DNA of 64,000 nt from a bacterium (GTDB taxonomy: Bacteria > Pseudomonadota > Alphaproteobacteria > Micavibrionales > UBA2020). The stretch is from contig JAQSDV010000002.1 of assembly GCA_029945425.1 (NCBI GenBank), forward strand, positions 1,342,569 to 1,406,568, in the 5' to 3' direction. The position numbers were made by a program, and so were the translations under genes. The notes beneath the pieces are model-generated. The model was given only the letters and a program-made list of their open reading frames with translations. It did no database searches and had not been told where the DNA came from. Below are positions 8,174 through 16,426 of the stretch, one piece after another (within the stretch, counting starts at the first letter, position 1; every line of letters begins with the position of its first letter).

Positions 8174-8533
8174 TTAGTCTTTCGCGTCGCGAACGTCTTC
8201 GGCTGCGTCTTTCTCATCTTCTTTCGCGTCGCGTGCATCTTCTTTTTTGTCGAGCTTGTCTTCTGCGCGATCCAGTTTGTCTTCAGCGCGGTCCATTGCG
8301 CCTTCGTCCTTTTTCGCGTCTTTCACATCTTCTTTGGCGTCCTTGACGTCTTCCTTGGCGTCGCGGCGGTCTTCTGCTGCGTCCACTTTGTCTTCGGCGC
8401 GATCCAGCTTGTCTTCGGCGCGGTCAGCGGCGTTGTGGACTTTTTCTTTCATGGTGGTGCCTTCGGCGGCAACGGCGACATGGGTGAGGCCGATAACGGC
8501 GGCGGCCACGAGAACGGCGAGATGCTTGTACAT
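8174..8533 (-). CDS. Exported heptad-repeat hydrophilic protein (LEA/hydrophilin-like)
   Basis: 119 residues: an N-terminal signal peptide (hydrophobic 5-20, Ala-rich cleavage region near 22), then about ten heptads of the form xAEDxxD or xKEDxxD (for example RAEDKLD, AKEDVKD), interrupted once by DEGAMD near residue 77. The mature part is almost only Ala, Asp, Glu, Lys and Arg, with no Cys or Trp, as expected for a long charged helix or a disordered protective protein in the periplasm. The ATG has a GGAG site. A GGAAC-N17-CGTT promoter lies about 70 bases upstream, pointing to general-stress control. The stress-protectant role is inference. Confidence 0.8.
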   Translation of the reverse strand: MYKHLAVLVAAAVIGLTHVAVAAEGTTMKEKVHNAADRAEDKLDRAEDKVDAAEDRRDAKEDVKDAKEDVKDAKKDEGAMDRAEDKLDRAEDKLDKKEDARDAKEDEKDAAEDVRDAKD

Positions 8534-8599
8534 AAGATAGTCTCCTGATAGGCGGTTTAGTGCGGCGAGCCGGTGTGGCCCTGTCCCTGCGGCTGATTA

Positions 8600-8625
8600 A
8601 ACGCTACTGCCCTTTAAACGGTTCC
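8600..8625 (-). promoter_or_regulatory. EcfG-type (general stress response) promoter
   Basis: On the minus strand GGAAC (8621-8625) and CGTT (8600-8603) are separated by 17 bases. This matches the alphaproteobacterial EcfG/SigT consensus GGAAC-N16/17-CGTT. It is correctly oriented for the heptad-repeat gene whose ATG is at 8533. Confidence 0.7.
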
Positions 8626-8689
8626 AACACGCCAAACCCTGCGCGTAAAAATGACAAAAAATCGTGATTTTACGGTGTGATGACCGATA

Positions 8690-9043
8690 TTATAGCAAAC
8701 GCGCGCCGTTTGGCACCTTATGGTCGGGGGAGACGAGGATCACATTCCCCTCCGCATCATCCACCCCCGTCGTCAGGAATTCCGACATGAACGGCCCCAC
8801 CTGCTTGACGGGGAAATTGATGACGCACAGAACCTGCCGTCCGATCAATTCATCAAGGTTATATTTCTTGGTGATCTGCGATGACGACTGCTTCACGCCG
8901 ATCTGCGGCCCGAAATCGACCCAGAGTTTATAGGCGGGCTTGCGCGCTTCCTTGAATTCTTCCGCACGCACGATGGTGCCGAAATGCAAACCCACCTTGA
9001 CGAAATCGTCCCATGTAATTGTCGCAGGTTTTTCGTCACTCAT
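8690..9043 (-). CDS. csaA: CsaA-type tRNA-binding domain protein
   Basis: A 117-residue stand-alone EMAP/tRNA-binding OB-fold protein. Visible family blocks are VGLHFGTIVRAEEF (residues 17-30), KLWVDFGPQIGVKQSSSQIT and FPVKQVGPFMSEFL. CsaA has been described as a secretion-related chaperone, while the fold binds tRNA. Its ATG overlaps the stop codon region of the gene at 9040 (ATGA order), but here the kinase is upstream and csaA is the second gene, a coupled pair. Length agrees with the family (about 110). Confidence 0.9.
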   Translation of the reverse strand: MSDEKPATITWDDFVKVGLHFGTIVRAEEFKEARKPAYKLWVDFGPQIGVKQSSSQITKKYNLDELIGRQVLCVINFPVKQVGPFMSEFLTTGVDDAEGNVILVSPDHKVPNGARLL

Positions 9044-11367
9044 TTCATCACCGTGAAGTAGAAAATGCTGCCGGTGCCGGGCACTGAATCAACCCAGATG
9101 CGTCCGCCATGGTTGTCGACGATTTTTTTGCAGACCGCAAGGCCGAGGCCCGTGCCGTTATATTCCTGATAACTGTGCAGCCGCTTGAACGGCTCGAAGA
9201 TTTTATCGGCGTTGCCGGGCTCGATGCCGATGCCGTTATCAGCGACCGAGAACAGGTAATGATCGCCCTTGTCCTCCGCCGCCACGCGCACATGCGGGAT
9301 TTTTCCGGCGGGCTGGTATTTGATCGCGTTGTTGATCAGGTTCTGCAGCAGGCTCATGAACTGCACGGGATACCCCTGAAACACCGGGAGCGGGCCATGC
9401 GTCACTTGCGCGTTGTGTTCGTCAATCGTCACCTTCAGGTTATCCAGCACATATTGCATCAGCACGGTAACGTCGGTTTTTTCGCGCGCGCGCGCGCCCT
9501 GCCCCACGCGGGCATATTCCAGCAGGTCGGCCACCATCGCCTGCAAACGTTTCGCGCTGTCGGTGATGATGGTCAGGTATTTCTGCCCTGCGGGGTCGAG
9601 TTTCGATTCATATTGGTGCCACAACAGGCTGGAGAAGTTGGCGACCGCGCGGATGGGTTCCTGCATGTCATGCGACACGACATAGGCGAAACGCTCCAGC
9701 TCCGTGTTCGACTGAGTCAGCTTGTCGATGACCTGCGCAAGGTTCGCCTCGCGTTCCTTCAACTCGGCGGTGCGCATTTCCACCATGCGCTCGACCGTTT
9801 CGTTGCGGCGGCCAAGCGTCACCAGCAGCAGGCCAAACAGGCCGGTGAAGACAAGGCCGGCGATCAGGATGATAAACGGCTCGTTGCTGGCGGATTTGCG
9901 CTCGAAGGCAAGCGTGCTGCGCCAGACGAAGGTCCATTTGCTCTGCTTGACGTTGATGTCCTTGCGAAGGACAAAGGCCGCGTTGCGCCGCGCTTCCCCG
10001 CTTGCATAAAGCATGTGTTCCGGCGTTTCCTGCGCACTGTCATAAACGGCGAGGTCGAAATCGGTACCCTGCCCGACCGACAGGCCCTTCATGAACGCAT
10101 TGCTGTTAAAGGGCGACGTGATCCAGCCGACCAGCGCCGCGCGGCGTTCTGCCGCTGTGTCCACGGGCGCGCCTTCGCGGTAAAAGGGCAGCATCAGCGT
10201 AAATCCGGGATTCCCTTGCGGGTCCTGTACCAGTTTCATGCGCGGGGAGAGCGCGGCGTCGCCGGTTTCCGCCGCCCGCCATGCTGTTTCCGTGCGCCCG
10301 GGAAAGGACGCGACGTTGAGCCCGATTGCCGCGCTGTTATGATCTTCCGGCTCCAGGTATTTGACGATCATGTATTCCGATGCGCCGTCGGGATGCACGG
10401 TGAAATCCGGCCGGCCATCCGTGCGGGTCGCCGCGACGAAACCCTCCACGTCCTCCGGCGCGACATGGGCGATAAAACCGATGCCGCGCACGCCCGGGAA
10501 CCTTTCGTGCACCTTCAGCGCATTGGCAAAGGCGCGCCATTCGGCGCGCGTGATGTTCACTGAACCGGCGAAAAGCCCGACGCCGCTCAGCAGCGTCTGC
10601 TCGAAACTCAACAACCGGTAGTCAAAGGCGCGTTCGTTTTCCAGCACCGTGTTCTGGAACTGCGTGCGCGCCTTGTCGACCGTGTGATAGGTCAGCTGCT
10701 TCCAGGCGACCAGCGTAACGACCAGCGGGATGATGAGGGAGGCAAGCGCGACGGTCGGGAACATACCGCGCGTCTTGTCGCCGCGGAAAATGCGCGGCAG
10801 CGTGCCGGAGCAGGCAAGGAAAATGGGCATGAAGATAACCGTGCCCAGCATGTCGCCACACCACCAAGTGCGCCAGTTCTCCATCATCTGGTCTTGGGTG
10901 ATCACATCCCCGAAGCGGAGCGAGACGACGCCGAAGGTGGGCGAGACGACGGAGGCGATCGGCCCCACCAGCACCAGCAGCCGGATCACGTCGCGCAGGC
11001 GGTCCGTCGACACAGGCAGCCCCGCATAGCGCTTCACCAGTTCGTAACCCAGAAGCGCCTGCAGCACCGCGCCGATACCGACGCCGAGCGCGGGCAGCAC
11101 GGCGACGCCGTCAAAATCGGTGCCCGTCCACGCGGCGTCCAGCAGGAATGAATTGAGCAGGAAACTTGCGATGAGGATGCCCGGCCACAGCCCGCGCCCA
11201 TAGGCGAGCAGCATGCCGAGCGCGATGCCCGCCGGCGGCCAGAGCAGCGAGGCATAGGTGTAGGGCGACACCAGCACCATCGACGGCTTGCCGAATGCAT
11301 AATACAGTGTTGCCAGCAGCAGCACTTTGCCGAGGTAATCCAGTTGGCGCGAGCGGACAGGTGGCAT
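9040..11367 (-). CDS. MASE1/CHASE sensor histidine kinase
   Basis: A 775-residue integral membrane kinase. Domains in order: MASE1 with about eight membrane segments (10-230), an extracytoplasmic CHASE domain (250-465), one more membrane segment (about 495-515), a coiled-coil linker, HisKA with the phosphoacceptor His in VVSHDMQEPI (about 563), and HATPase with LINNAIKYQ, VADNGIGIEP and GTGLGLAVC. MASE1/CHASE pairs sense unknown small molecules. It has no receiver domain. A receiver gene starts 80 bases away on the opposite strand and is a likely partner. An AAGGA site precedes the ATG. Confidence 0.92.
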   Translation of the reverse strand: MPPVRSRQLDYLGKVLLLATLYYAFGKPSMVLVSPYTYASLLWPPAGIALGMLLAYGRGLWPGILIASFLLNSFLLDAAWTGTDFDGVAVLPALGVGIGAVLQALLGYELVKRYAGLPVSTDRLRDVIRLLVLVGPIASVVSPTFGVVSLRFGDVITQDQMMENWRTWWCGDMLGTVIFMPIFLACSGTLPRIFRGDKTRGMFPTVALASLIIPLVVTLVAWKQLTYHTVDKARTQFQNTVLENERAFDYRLLSFEQTLLSGVGLFAGSVNITRAEWRAFANALKVHERFPGVRGIGFIAHVAPEDVEGFVAATRTDGRPDFTVHPDGASEYMIVKYLEPEDHNSAAIGLNVASFPGRTETAWRAAETGDAALSPRMKLVQDPQGNPGFTLMLPFYREGAPVDTAAERRAALVGWITSPFNSNAFMKGLSVGQGTDFDLAVYDSAQETPEHMLYASGEARRNAAFVLRKDINVKQSKWTFVWRSTLAFERKSASNEPFIILIAGLVFTGLFGLLLVTLGRRNETVERMVEMRTAELKEREANLAQVIDKLTQSNTELERFAYVVSHDMQEPIRAVANFSSLLWHQYESKLDPAGQKYLTIITDSAKRLQAMVADLLEYARVGQGARAREKTDVTVLMQYVLDNLKVTIDEHNAQVTHGPLPVFQGYPVQFMSLLQNLINNAIKYQPAGKIPHVRVAAEDKGDHYLFSVADNGIGIEPGNADKIFEPFKRLHSYQEYNGTGLGLAVCKKIVDNHGGRIWVDSVPGTGSIFYFTVMK

Positions 11368-11446
11368 TTTAGAATTCCTTATCCCGTTACTTTAACGCCT
11401 AAACAGGTAAATTGAAATATCCTAGAATAATCCCTAGAATATCCCT

Positions 11447-11899
11447 ATGACAGCGGCCCTGCACCCCCCGAACACCGAACCCGTCCATATCCTCTATGCC
11501 GAGGATCAGGAGGCGGACGCGCTGTTCATGGAACAGGCCTTCCTGACCGCGCGCGCCAAGATCGTGATGCACTTCGTGACCGACGGGCATGCGGTTATCG
11601 AGTATCTGGGGCGCGAATTGCGCCTGCCTGACCTCATTTTCCTCGACATCAACATGATGCGAAAAAACGGCCCCCAGACGCTGGAAGAAATTCGCGCGCA
11701 TGAAAGCTGGCGGCATATCCCCGTCATTATGCTGTCCGGCTCCGCGCTCGACCGTGACATCGTCAGTTGCTATACGCGTCATGCGAATGCCTATGTGCAA
11801 AAGCCGCTCACCTTTCCGGAAATGCTGGGATTTGTGCAGGCGATAGAAAATTTCTGGTTCTTTCAGGCGCGCCTGCCGCAGGACGAAGGGGCGGCATGA
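11447..11899 (+). CDS. Single-domain response regulator (Rcp1-like)
   Basis: A 150-residue receiver without an output domain. The acidic pair is AEDQE (about residue 22), the phosphoacceptor Asp is in LIFLDINM (about 67), the conserved Thr/Ser is in MLSGS (about 96) and the Lys in VQKPLTF (about 119). The family is typical of partners of phytochrome-like kinases. TAGAAT at 11435-11440 lies six bases before the ATG and no ribosome binding site is seen, so the mRNA is probably leaderless. It starts a tandem of receiver, pseudo-receiver and Hpt genes. Confidence 0.9.
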   Translation: MTAALHPPNTEPVHILYAEDQEADALFMEQAFLTARAKIVMHFVTDGHAVIEYLGRELRLPDLIFLDINMMRKNGPQTLEEIRAHESWRHIPVIMLSGSALDRDIVSCYTRHANAYVQKPLTFPEMLGFVQAIENFWFFQARLPQDEGAA

Positions 11900-12345
11900 G
11901 CATCCTGCAGCAGGAAATCCGCCGCGCGCCTGTCAACATCGTGATCGCGCATCCCGACGAAGACGTCATGCTGCGCCTGCAGCTGGCGCTGCGCAGCATA
12001 ACAACGCCCGCCGCCCTTTACCATGTGAAGGACGAAGCGAGCCTGTTTTCATTTTTGCGCAAGGCGCATCCGTTTGAAACCGCGCTGCGGCCCGACATGA
12101 TCCTGCTCGGCTGTGCGCTGCTGCCCGCGCTCGACCGCCTTAAATCGGACAACCCCTTCTCCCCCATCCCCGTGATCGTGATGGCAACCGACATCACGCG
12201 CGAACAATCAAAGGAGGTTCATGCACGCCACGCGAATGCCTGCATGCGCATCCCGTCCGACACGCCCGGCATGCGCGCCTTCGCGAGCGCGCTCGACGCC
12301 TTCTGGTTCCGCGTCGCCAAGCTGCCCGTCAATCCGGATGCGTAA
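11896..12345 (+). CDS. Degenerate receiver-domain protein
   Basis: A 149-residue protein whose ATG overlaps the previous TGA (ATGA). Length, spacing and the closing motif (DAFWFRVAKLP against ENFWFFQARLP) show that it is a duplicate of the preceding receiver. It keeps an acidic start (HPDED) but the phosphoacceptor site reads MILLGCALL, with Gly where Asp is expected, and the conserved Lys region reads MRIPSDT. It therefore cannot be phosphorylated in the usual way. It may act as a binding partner or competitor. A start further upstream (11767) would overlap the previous gene and is not supported. Confidence 0.8.
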   Translation: MSILQQEIRRAPVNIVIAHPDEDVMLRLQLALRSITTPAALYHVKDEASLFSFLRKAHPFETALRPDMILLGCALLPALDRLKSDNPFSPIPVIVMATDITREQSKEVHARHANACMRIPSDTPGMRAFASALDAFWFRVAKLPVNPDA

Positions 12346-12348
12346 CAG

Positions 12349-12690
12349 ATGACCGATGTGATCTCATGGACAAGCATCGAAGGGCTGGAAAAGGCGATGG
12401 GCGCGCCCGCCGCGCACGCCTTCGCAAAACGGCTGCTCGGTTTCCTTGAACAAAGGGTCGCGGAAATTCCGGCGGCCTTTGGCAGCGGCGACGGGGAGCA
12501 GATCCGGAACTGCGTCCACAAGCTTGCCTCCAACGCCGCGGCGCTCGGCGCGCTAAAACTCTCTGGCATGGCGCGGGAGATCGAGACGCTCTGCCACGAG
12601 GGAAAAACGGCGGAAGCGGCAGGCCGGCAGGAAGAATTTGCTGCCTTGGCCGCAGAATCCCTCGAAATCCTGCGCCAGCGGCTGACATAA
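12349..12690 (+). CDS. Hpt domain phosphotransfer protein
   Basis: A 113-residue single Hpt domain of four helices. The phosphorylatable His lies in NCVHKLASNAAALGA (about residue 49), matching the HxLKxxxxxxG pattern with Ala in place of the Lys+1 Gly. It begins three bases after the pseudo-receiver stop and is in the same operon. It could shuttle phosphate between the MASE1/CHASE or CheA-like kinase and the receivers nearby. The pairing is inferred only from location. Confidence 0.85.
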   Translation: MTDVISWTSIEGLEKAMGAPAAHAFAKRLLGFLEQRVAEIPAAFGSGDGEQIRNCVHKLASNAAALGALKLSGMAREIETLCHEGKTAEAAGRQEEFAALAAESLEILRQRLT

Positions 12691-12706
12691 CAAGCGCGAA
12701 GACGGT

Positions 12707-12734
12707 TTTACATTTCCGCTGTGCTTGCTATAAT
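12707..12734 (+). promoter_or_regulatory. Sigma70-type promoter before a receiver gene
   Basis: TTTACA at 12707-12712 and TATAAT at 12729-12734 with 16 bases between them. The following ATG at 12761 has an AAAGGG site. This separates the gene from the Hpt operon upstream. Confidence 0.65.
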
Positions 12735-12760
12735 GGCGGGGAAGCCAAAGGGTATTTCAC

Positions 12761-13201
12761 ATGACCAATCCATCCGCCAAAACCGCCGACGGCATCCTGC
12801 ACATCGTTTTGATCGAAGATCAGGACGTCGACAAGATCATGATCGAGCAGGCCTTCGGCATGCTGGACCAGCCCGTCATCCTGCACATCTACAGCGACGG
12901 CGACGAGGCGTTGAAGGAAATCCGCACCAGCGCGCAAGTTTTGAAGCCCGACCTGATCATCACGGACCTGCGCATGCCCAACAAGGGCGGGCAGGATTTC
13001 ATCCGCGAGATCAAGGAAATCGACGGCCTCGACGAGGTTCCGGTCGCCGTGCTGTCCGGCTTCACCGAGGAATTCGTCAAGATGGAACCGATGCTGCGCC
13101 ACGAAGTGGTCGCGCTGATGGGCAAGCAGGAGCTATATTCCGACTTCCCGAAATTCCTGGGCGAGATCAAGCGCCTTTGCGCGCAGATCAAGCCGCACTG
13201 A
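12761..13201 (+). CDS. Single-domain response regulator
   Basis: A 146-residue receiver. Acidic residues IEDQD (about 17), phosphoacceptor Asp in LIITDLRMP (about 69), Ser in VLSGF (about 98) and Lys in MGKQEL (about 122) are all present. There is no output domain, so it acts through protein contact or as a phosphate sink. It has its own promoter (12707-12734) and ribosome binding site, and its stop abuts the convergent gene ending at 13202. Confidence 0.9.
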   Translation: MTNPSAKTADGILHIVLIEDQDVDKIMIEQAFGMLDQPVILHIYSDGDEALKEIRTSAQVLKPDLIITDLRMPNKGGQDFIREIKEIDGLDEVPVAVLSGFTEEFVKMEPMLRHEVVALMGKQELYSDFPKFLGEIKRLCAQIKPH

Positions 13202-13585
13202 TCAGAGGCCCCGCTTCGGCGGTGTGTAGGATGATTGCGCGGGCGCCTTTGCCTGCATCGACAATCCGGCGCCGCCCGTTTTATCCATCTTCGCGACCGC
13301 CATTTCCGTCACTTGCGCGACAACGTCCGGCTTGTCTTTCGCGCATTGGCCCATCAATACGCTGACAAGGTTCTGGCGTTCTTTTTCCGGCGCGTCGGGG
13401 CCCATCTTGTTGATACCCATCACGATCACGCTGGCCGTTTCCGGCACTTCACGCTCCGGCATGCCGGCTTTCAGGAGGATGGATTCCATGGCGGTGGGAA
13501 GTTTCACGCCTTCGAGCTTTTTGCCGCCCGTCAGCGCGTATTCGTAATCGCTTTGCCGCTTGCGGCCGTAATCGTCTTCAGACAT
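13202..13585 (-). CDS. Conserved hypothetical protein
   Basis: A 127-residue soluble, mildly basic protein with a helical middle (METS-rich helices 30-105) and a flexible Pro/Gln/Ser tail ending PPKRGL. No signal peptide or catalytic motif. The ATG follows a GGAGACC site and a TATAAT box lies about 40 bases upstream on the minus strand. It is placed between signalling genes, convergent with a receiver gene. I do not recognise the family. Confidence 0.7.
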   Translation of the reverse strand: MSEDDYGRKRQSDYEYALTGGKKLEGVKLPTAMESILLKAGMPEREVPETASVIVMGINKMGPDAPEKERQNLVSVLMGQCAKDKPDVVAQVTEMAVAKMDKTGGAGLSMQAKAPAQSSYTPPKRGL

Positions 13586-13667
13586 CGCCGGTCTCCTGCC
13601 CTGATATGACTTAACAACATTATACGAAAAACGCGTTAAATTGTCGTTACAGGGCTGAATTTAAAGC

Positions 13668-15257
13668 CTAATTCGGCTCCCAGATGACAGGCAGGCGGAT
13701 GGTGAGCGCCGTGCCCTTGCCTTGCGCGGAATCCACATGGACCGAGCCGCCGAGTTTTTCGACGACGGCCTTCACGGCGTTCAGCCCAATGCCGCGCCCC
13801 GATTCATCCGACACCGTGTCGCGCGTCGATACGCGGGGATCAAAGATATGCTGCAGCAACGCCTCGTCGCTTTCCTTGGCGGCAGACGGCCCCAGTTTTT
13901 CGCGCAGCTTCGCCTCGTCAATGCCCGCGCCGTCATCCGCGATGGTCAGGATCATCGTATGCTTGAACGGGCCATAGGCGACATCGACCCAGACGTTGAG
14001 CGCCGCCGTTTTTTCCGCAGCCGCCCGCACCTCTGCCGCTTCCGCAGCATGGTCGACGATATTGCGGGCGACATGCACGAGCGCGGTGAAAAATTCCTTG
14101 TAGACGGGGGAGAACACGCGGATCTCGCCATTCGCGGGCATCGTGACGCTCACCTGTTTTTCCGCCATGACGGCAAAAAAGTTAAGCTGCGTCTCGAACG
14201 GGATCAGCAGGTCGCGCACAGGCGCGGAGACAATTTTTTGGAAGTAGCGGAAGGCAATGCCCTGCGCGCCCTGCGCCCGCAATTCGCGCCCGAATTCCGT
14301 TGCATAGCTGACGGGCAGCATGACGACGTCTTCCTGAATCTCGAAATTATTTCCCCAGATTTCACGTCCGTACCCCTTGGCTTCCTCGAACACGCCCTCG
14401 ACAACCTCGCGGGCAATCGCCAGCATCTCGTCGACCGTCACATGCTGCCGCGTCTTCATCTCGTTTTCCATCTCGTGCAGGATGCCCGCCATGATATCGA
14501 GGTGGAAGAAGCGCGACATGCCCTTCAGCGTATGCACCTCGCGTGCGAAATCCTCCATGCTGTACTTGATCGCGGGATCGATCAGCACCCCCTCCAGCTT
14601 GCGCAGGTAGCCCACAAAGGCCATCTTGTCCTTCGCAATCCGCAGCATGCGGGCGATGCGCGCCTCTTTCACGCGGATTTCTTCCTGCGCCTTTTCTTCG
14701 CGGCTGACATCGGTTGCGATCAGCAGGATGGCGAAGAGTTTTTTCTGCGCGTTATACATCGGCCGGTATTGCAGCGCGACGGCGATGCCCTGGCTATGGG
14801 CATAGCGCTTCGGCGCGAGCCGCATCAGTTCATCAAACGGGAAAATCGTGGAGCGCCCGTGGAAGACGAGGTCGATCAATTCCTGAAACCGCTTGAGGCC
14901 ATCGGCATCGAGCTTCAGCACATCGCCGATATGCCGCCCGCCGGGTTCGCCCTCCAGCAATGTCGCGCAGGCGCTGGAATAGATGTTGGAGCATATGCCG
15001 TTGCGGTCGAAAAACGTGACCGCCTGGCCCAGACTGTCGAGAACCTTGCGCATCGACAGCAGCAGCGCGTCACGCTCCGCCACAACCTGCAAAAATTCGG
15101 CGGATACGGCGTCGAGCGCGCGGGAGGATTGTTTCGCGCGCTCGGCCCGTTCAGCATACACGGCGTCGATCTCGGCCAGCAGCGCGGCCAGCGCGTCGTT
15201 CTGGCCTGCCTCGCCGATATGTTTTGAAATTTGTTTCTGGAGCTTGGCGGATATCAT
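13668..15257 (-). CDS. PAS-Hpt-HATPase protein, CheA-like kinase
   Basis: 529 residues. An N-terminal coiled coil (1-65) leads to a PAS-like domain (70-185), then an Hpt/P1-like domain with the phosphoacceptor His in REVHTLKGMSRFF (about 244), and a CheA-type ATPase: N box HVARNIVDHA (about 400), IADDGAGIDEA and SGRGIGLNAV (about 490). There is no dimerisation domain of classical CheA sequence and no CheW domain, so it is unlikely to couple to chemoreceptors. It is encoded downstream of the receiver and CheX-like genes in the same direction (25 bases apart), which suggests one signalling module. Confidence 0.85.
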   Translation of the reverse strand: MISAKLQKQISKHIGEAGQNDALAALLAEIDAVYAERAERAKQSSRALDAVSAEFLQVVAERDALLLSMRKVLDSLGQAVTFFDRNGICSNIYSSACATLLEGEPGGRHIGDVLKLDADGLKRFQELIDLVFHGRSTIFPFDELMRLAPKRYAHSQGIAVALQYRPMYNAQKKLFAILLIATDVSREEKAQEEIRVKEARIARMLRIAKDKMAFVGYLRKLEGVLIDPAIKYSMEDFAREVHTLKGMSRFFHLDIMAGILHEMENEMKTRQHVTVDEMLAIAREVVEGVFEEAKGYGREIWGNNFEIQEDVVMLPVSYATEFGRELRAQGAQGIAFRYFQKIVSAPVRDLLIPFETQLNFFAVMAEKQVSVTMPANGEIRVFSPVYKEFFTALVHVARNIVDHAAEAAEVRAAAEKTAALNVWVDVAYGPFKHTMILTIADDGAGIDEAKLREKLGPSAAKESDEALLQHIFDPRVSTRDTVSDESGRGIGLNAVKAVVEKLGGSVHVDSAQGKGTALTIRLPVIWEPN

Positions 15258-15282
15258 CAGACTGCTTTCCCGCTGTCGCCGG

Positions 15283-15798
15283 TTATGCGCGTTTTTCCTG
15301 CAGGTGGATCTTCACGCGCACCGCGTTGTCCTGTCCCTCGGGCACGCAGCGGAAGCTGAGCGAGCTGTGCTGCTGCCGCGCCGCATCCCGCGCGGCGTCG
15401 ATCTCGCCGACCGCCGGAATATCCATCGACAGGTCATAGCCGCGCCCGTTCAGGAAGGCCTTCACGCGGCTGCCCACCACGTTGGCTATCGCGCAGGCCA
15501 TGTCTTCGCAGATCATTTGCATGGGTATCTTACGCGCCTGTTCGGGATAAGTTTCCTCGGCGATCCGGTGCAGGAGATCCGCATCGAAATGAAAGCTGAA
15601 ATCGACGTTGAGCGCGGCACCCTGCGTCAGGCTCACATGGCTGGAAATCTCGCCCGCCTTGGGCGGCGCGCCTGCATCACCGGTATGTGCGACCTCGCGA
15701 CCAAACATCGTATCGAACGTGCCCGTGACCGCCTTGCCGACGATGTCGGAGACGTAGGTGTTCATGCTCTCCAATGTGTCTGATGCTGGGCTTGTCAT
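15283..15798 (-). CDS. CheX-like protein with altered catalytic site
   Basis: A 171-residue protein. The start is the ATG at 15796-15798, which overlaps the TGA of the upstream receiver (ATGA); a much longer upstream reading is only an overlap with that gene. The segment CAIANVVGSRVK (about 105-117) aligns with the CheX/CheC phosphatase helix, usually GELANMIxGxxK; the Asn is kept but the catalytic Glu is Ala. It may bind the phosphorylated receiver without dephosphorylating it, or the alignment may be wrong by a turn. It lies between the receiver and CheA-like genes. Confidence 0.7.
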   Translation of the reverse strand: MTSPASDTLESMNTYVSDIVGKAVTGTFDTMFGREVAHTGDAGAPPKAGEISSHVSLTQGAALNVDFSFHFDADLLHRIAEETYPEQARKIPMQMICEDMACAIANVVGSRVKAFLNGRGYDLSMDIPAVGEIDAARDAARQQHSSLSFRCVPEGQDNAVRVKIHLQEKRA

Positions 15799-16220
15799 GC
15801 TGTCTGGCGGGTTTCCTGCAGGCGTTCGTTGATCCAGGCGACCACGCGCGTCACATGTTCGCGCAGGATGTTTTCCGATACGGGCTTGACGATATACGAT
15901 GTCGCGCCCGCCTTCAGCGCCTCGATGATATAGCGGTCTTCGGATTCCGCCGATACGATGACGAAGGCGGTGTTGTCGTATTTTTCCTCGCCGCGGCATT
16001 GTTCCAGCATATTGTACCCGCTGCGCCCCGGCATGTTCCAGTCGAGGAACACGACGTTGTATTCCGTGCCGGCCATTTTCGCCGTTGCCTCCGCCACATT
16101 TGCGGCCTGGTCGATATGCGTGATGCCCAGCGTCTTGATGTGACGCTCGATGTCGCAACGCACGATCATGTGGTCGTCGACCACCAGCGCCCTTAAATCC
16201 GATACTGAAAATGCCGTCAT
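15795..16220 (-). CDS. CheY-like response regulator
   Basis: A 141-residue receiver-only protein. Acidic pair VVDDH (about 15), phosphoacceptor Asp in VVFLDWNMPG (about 62), Ser in IVSAES (about 92) and Lys in IVKPVS (about 115). The ATG at 16218-16220 has GGGGACGGGT directly upstream; a GTG at 16244 is in frame but lacks a site. It is the first gene of the receiver / CheX-like / CheA-like operon. Confidence 0.9.
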   Translation of the reverse strand: MTAFSVSDLRALVVDDHMIVRCDIERHIKTLGITHIDQAANVAEATAKMAGTEYNVVFLDWNMPGRSGYNMLEQCRGEEKYDNTAFVIVSAESEDRYIIEALKAGATSYIVKPVSENILREHVTRVVAWINERLQETRQTA

Positions 16221-16373
16221 ACCCGTCCCCAATAATATACTCACGCCCAGATTAAGCTTTAAAACCTAAGAATTGCCTAATATTTCCGATACATAACGCA
16301 TTTTCTTAATATTTCGGGCTTTTTGGCGCATAAAATGGCGGCGGGATAGGCGTTCAAAAATGCTGACCTCAAG

Positions 16374-16412
16374 AAAAACGCCGCCAGCAATACATGCAGG
16401 CGGCGTTTTTTT
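16374..16412. terminator. Bidirectional intrinsic terminator
   Basis: A seven-base CGCCGCC/GGCGGCG stem with a 13-base loop is flanked by five A on the left and seven T on the right. It lies after the RTX protease gene (ends 16427) and upstream of the receiver operon. Confidence 0.8.
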
Positions 16413-16426
16413 AAAGATTCTATGGC

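Noticed and set aside
11767..11895. N-terminal extension of the pseudo-receiver
   Set aside because: It lies inside the preceding receiver gene in another frame and has no homologous sequence.
15283..16158. 291-residue version of the CheX-like protein
   Set aside because: Its N-terminal 120 residues are a reading of the overlapping receiver gene in another frame; the ATG at 15798 overlaps the receiver stop, a typical coupled start.
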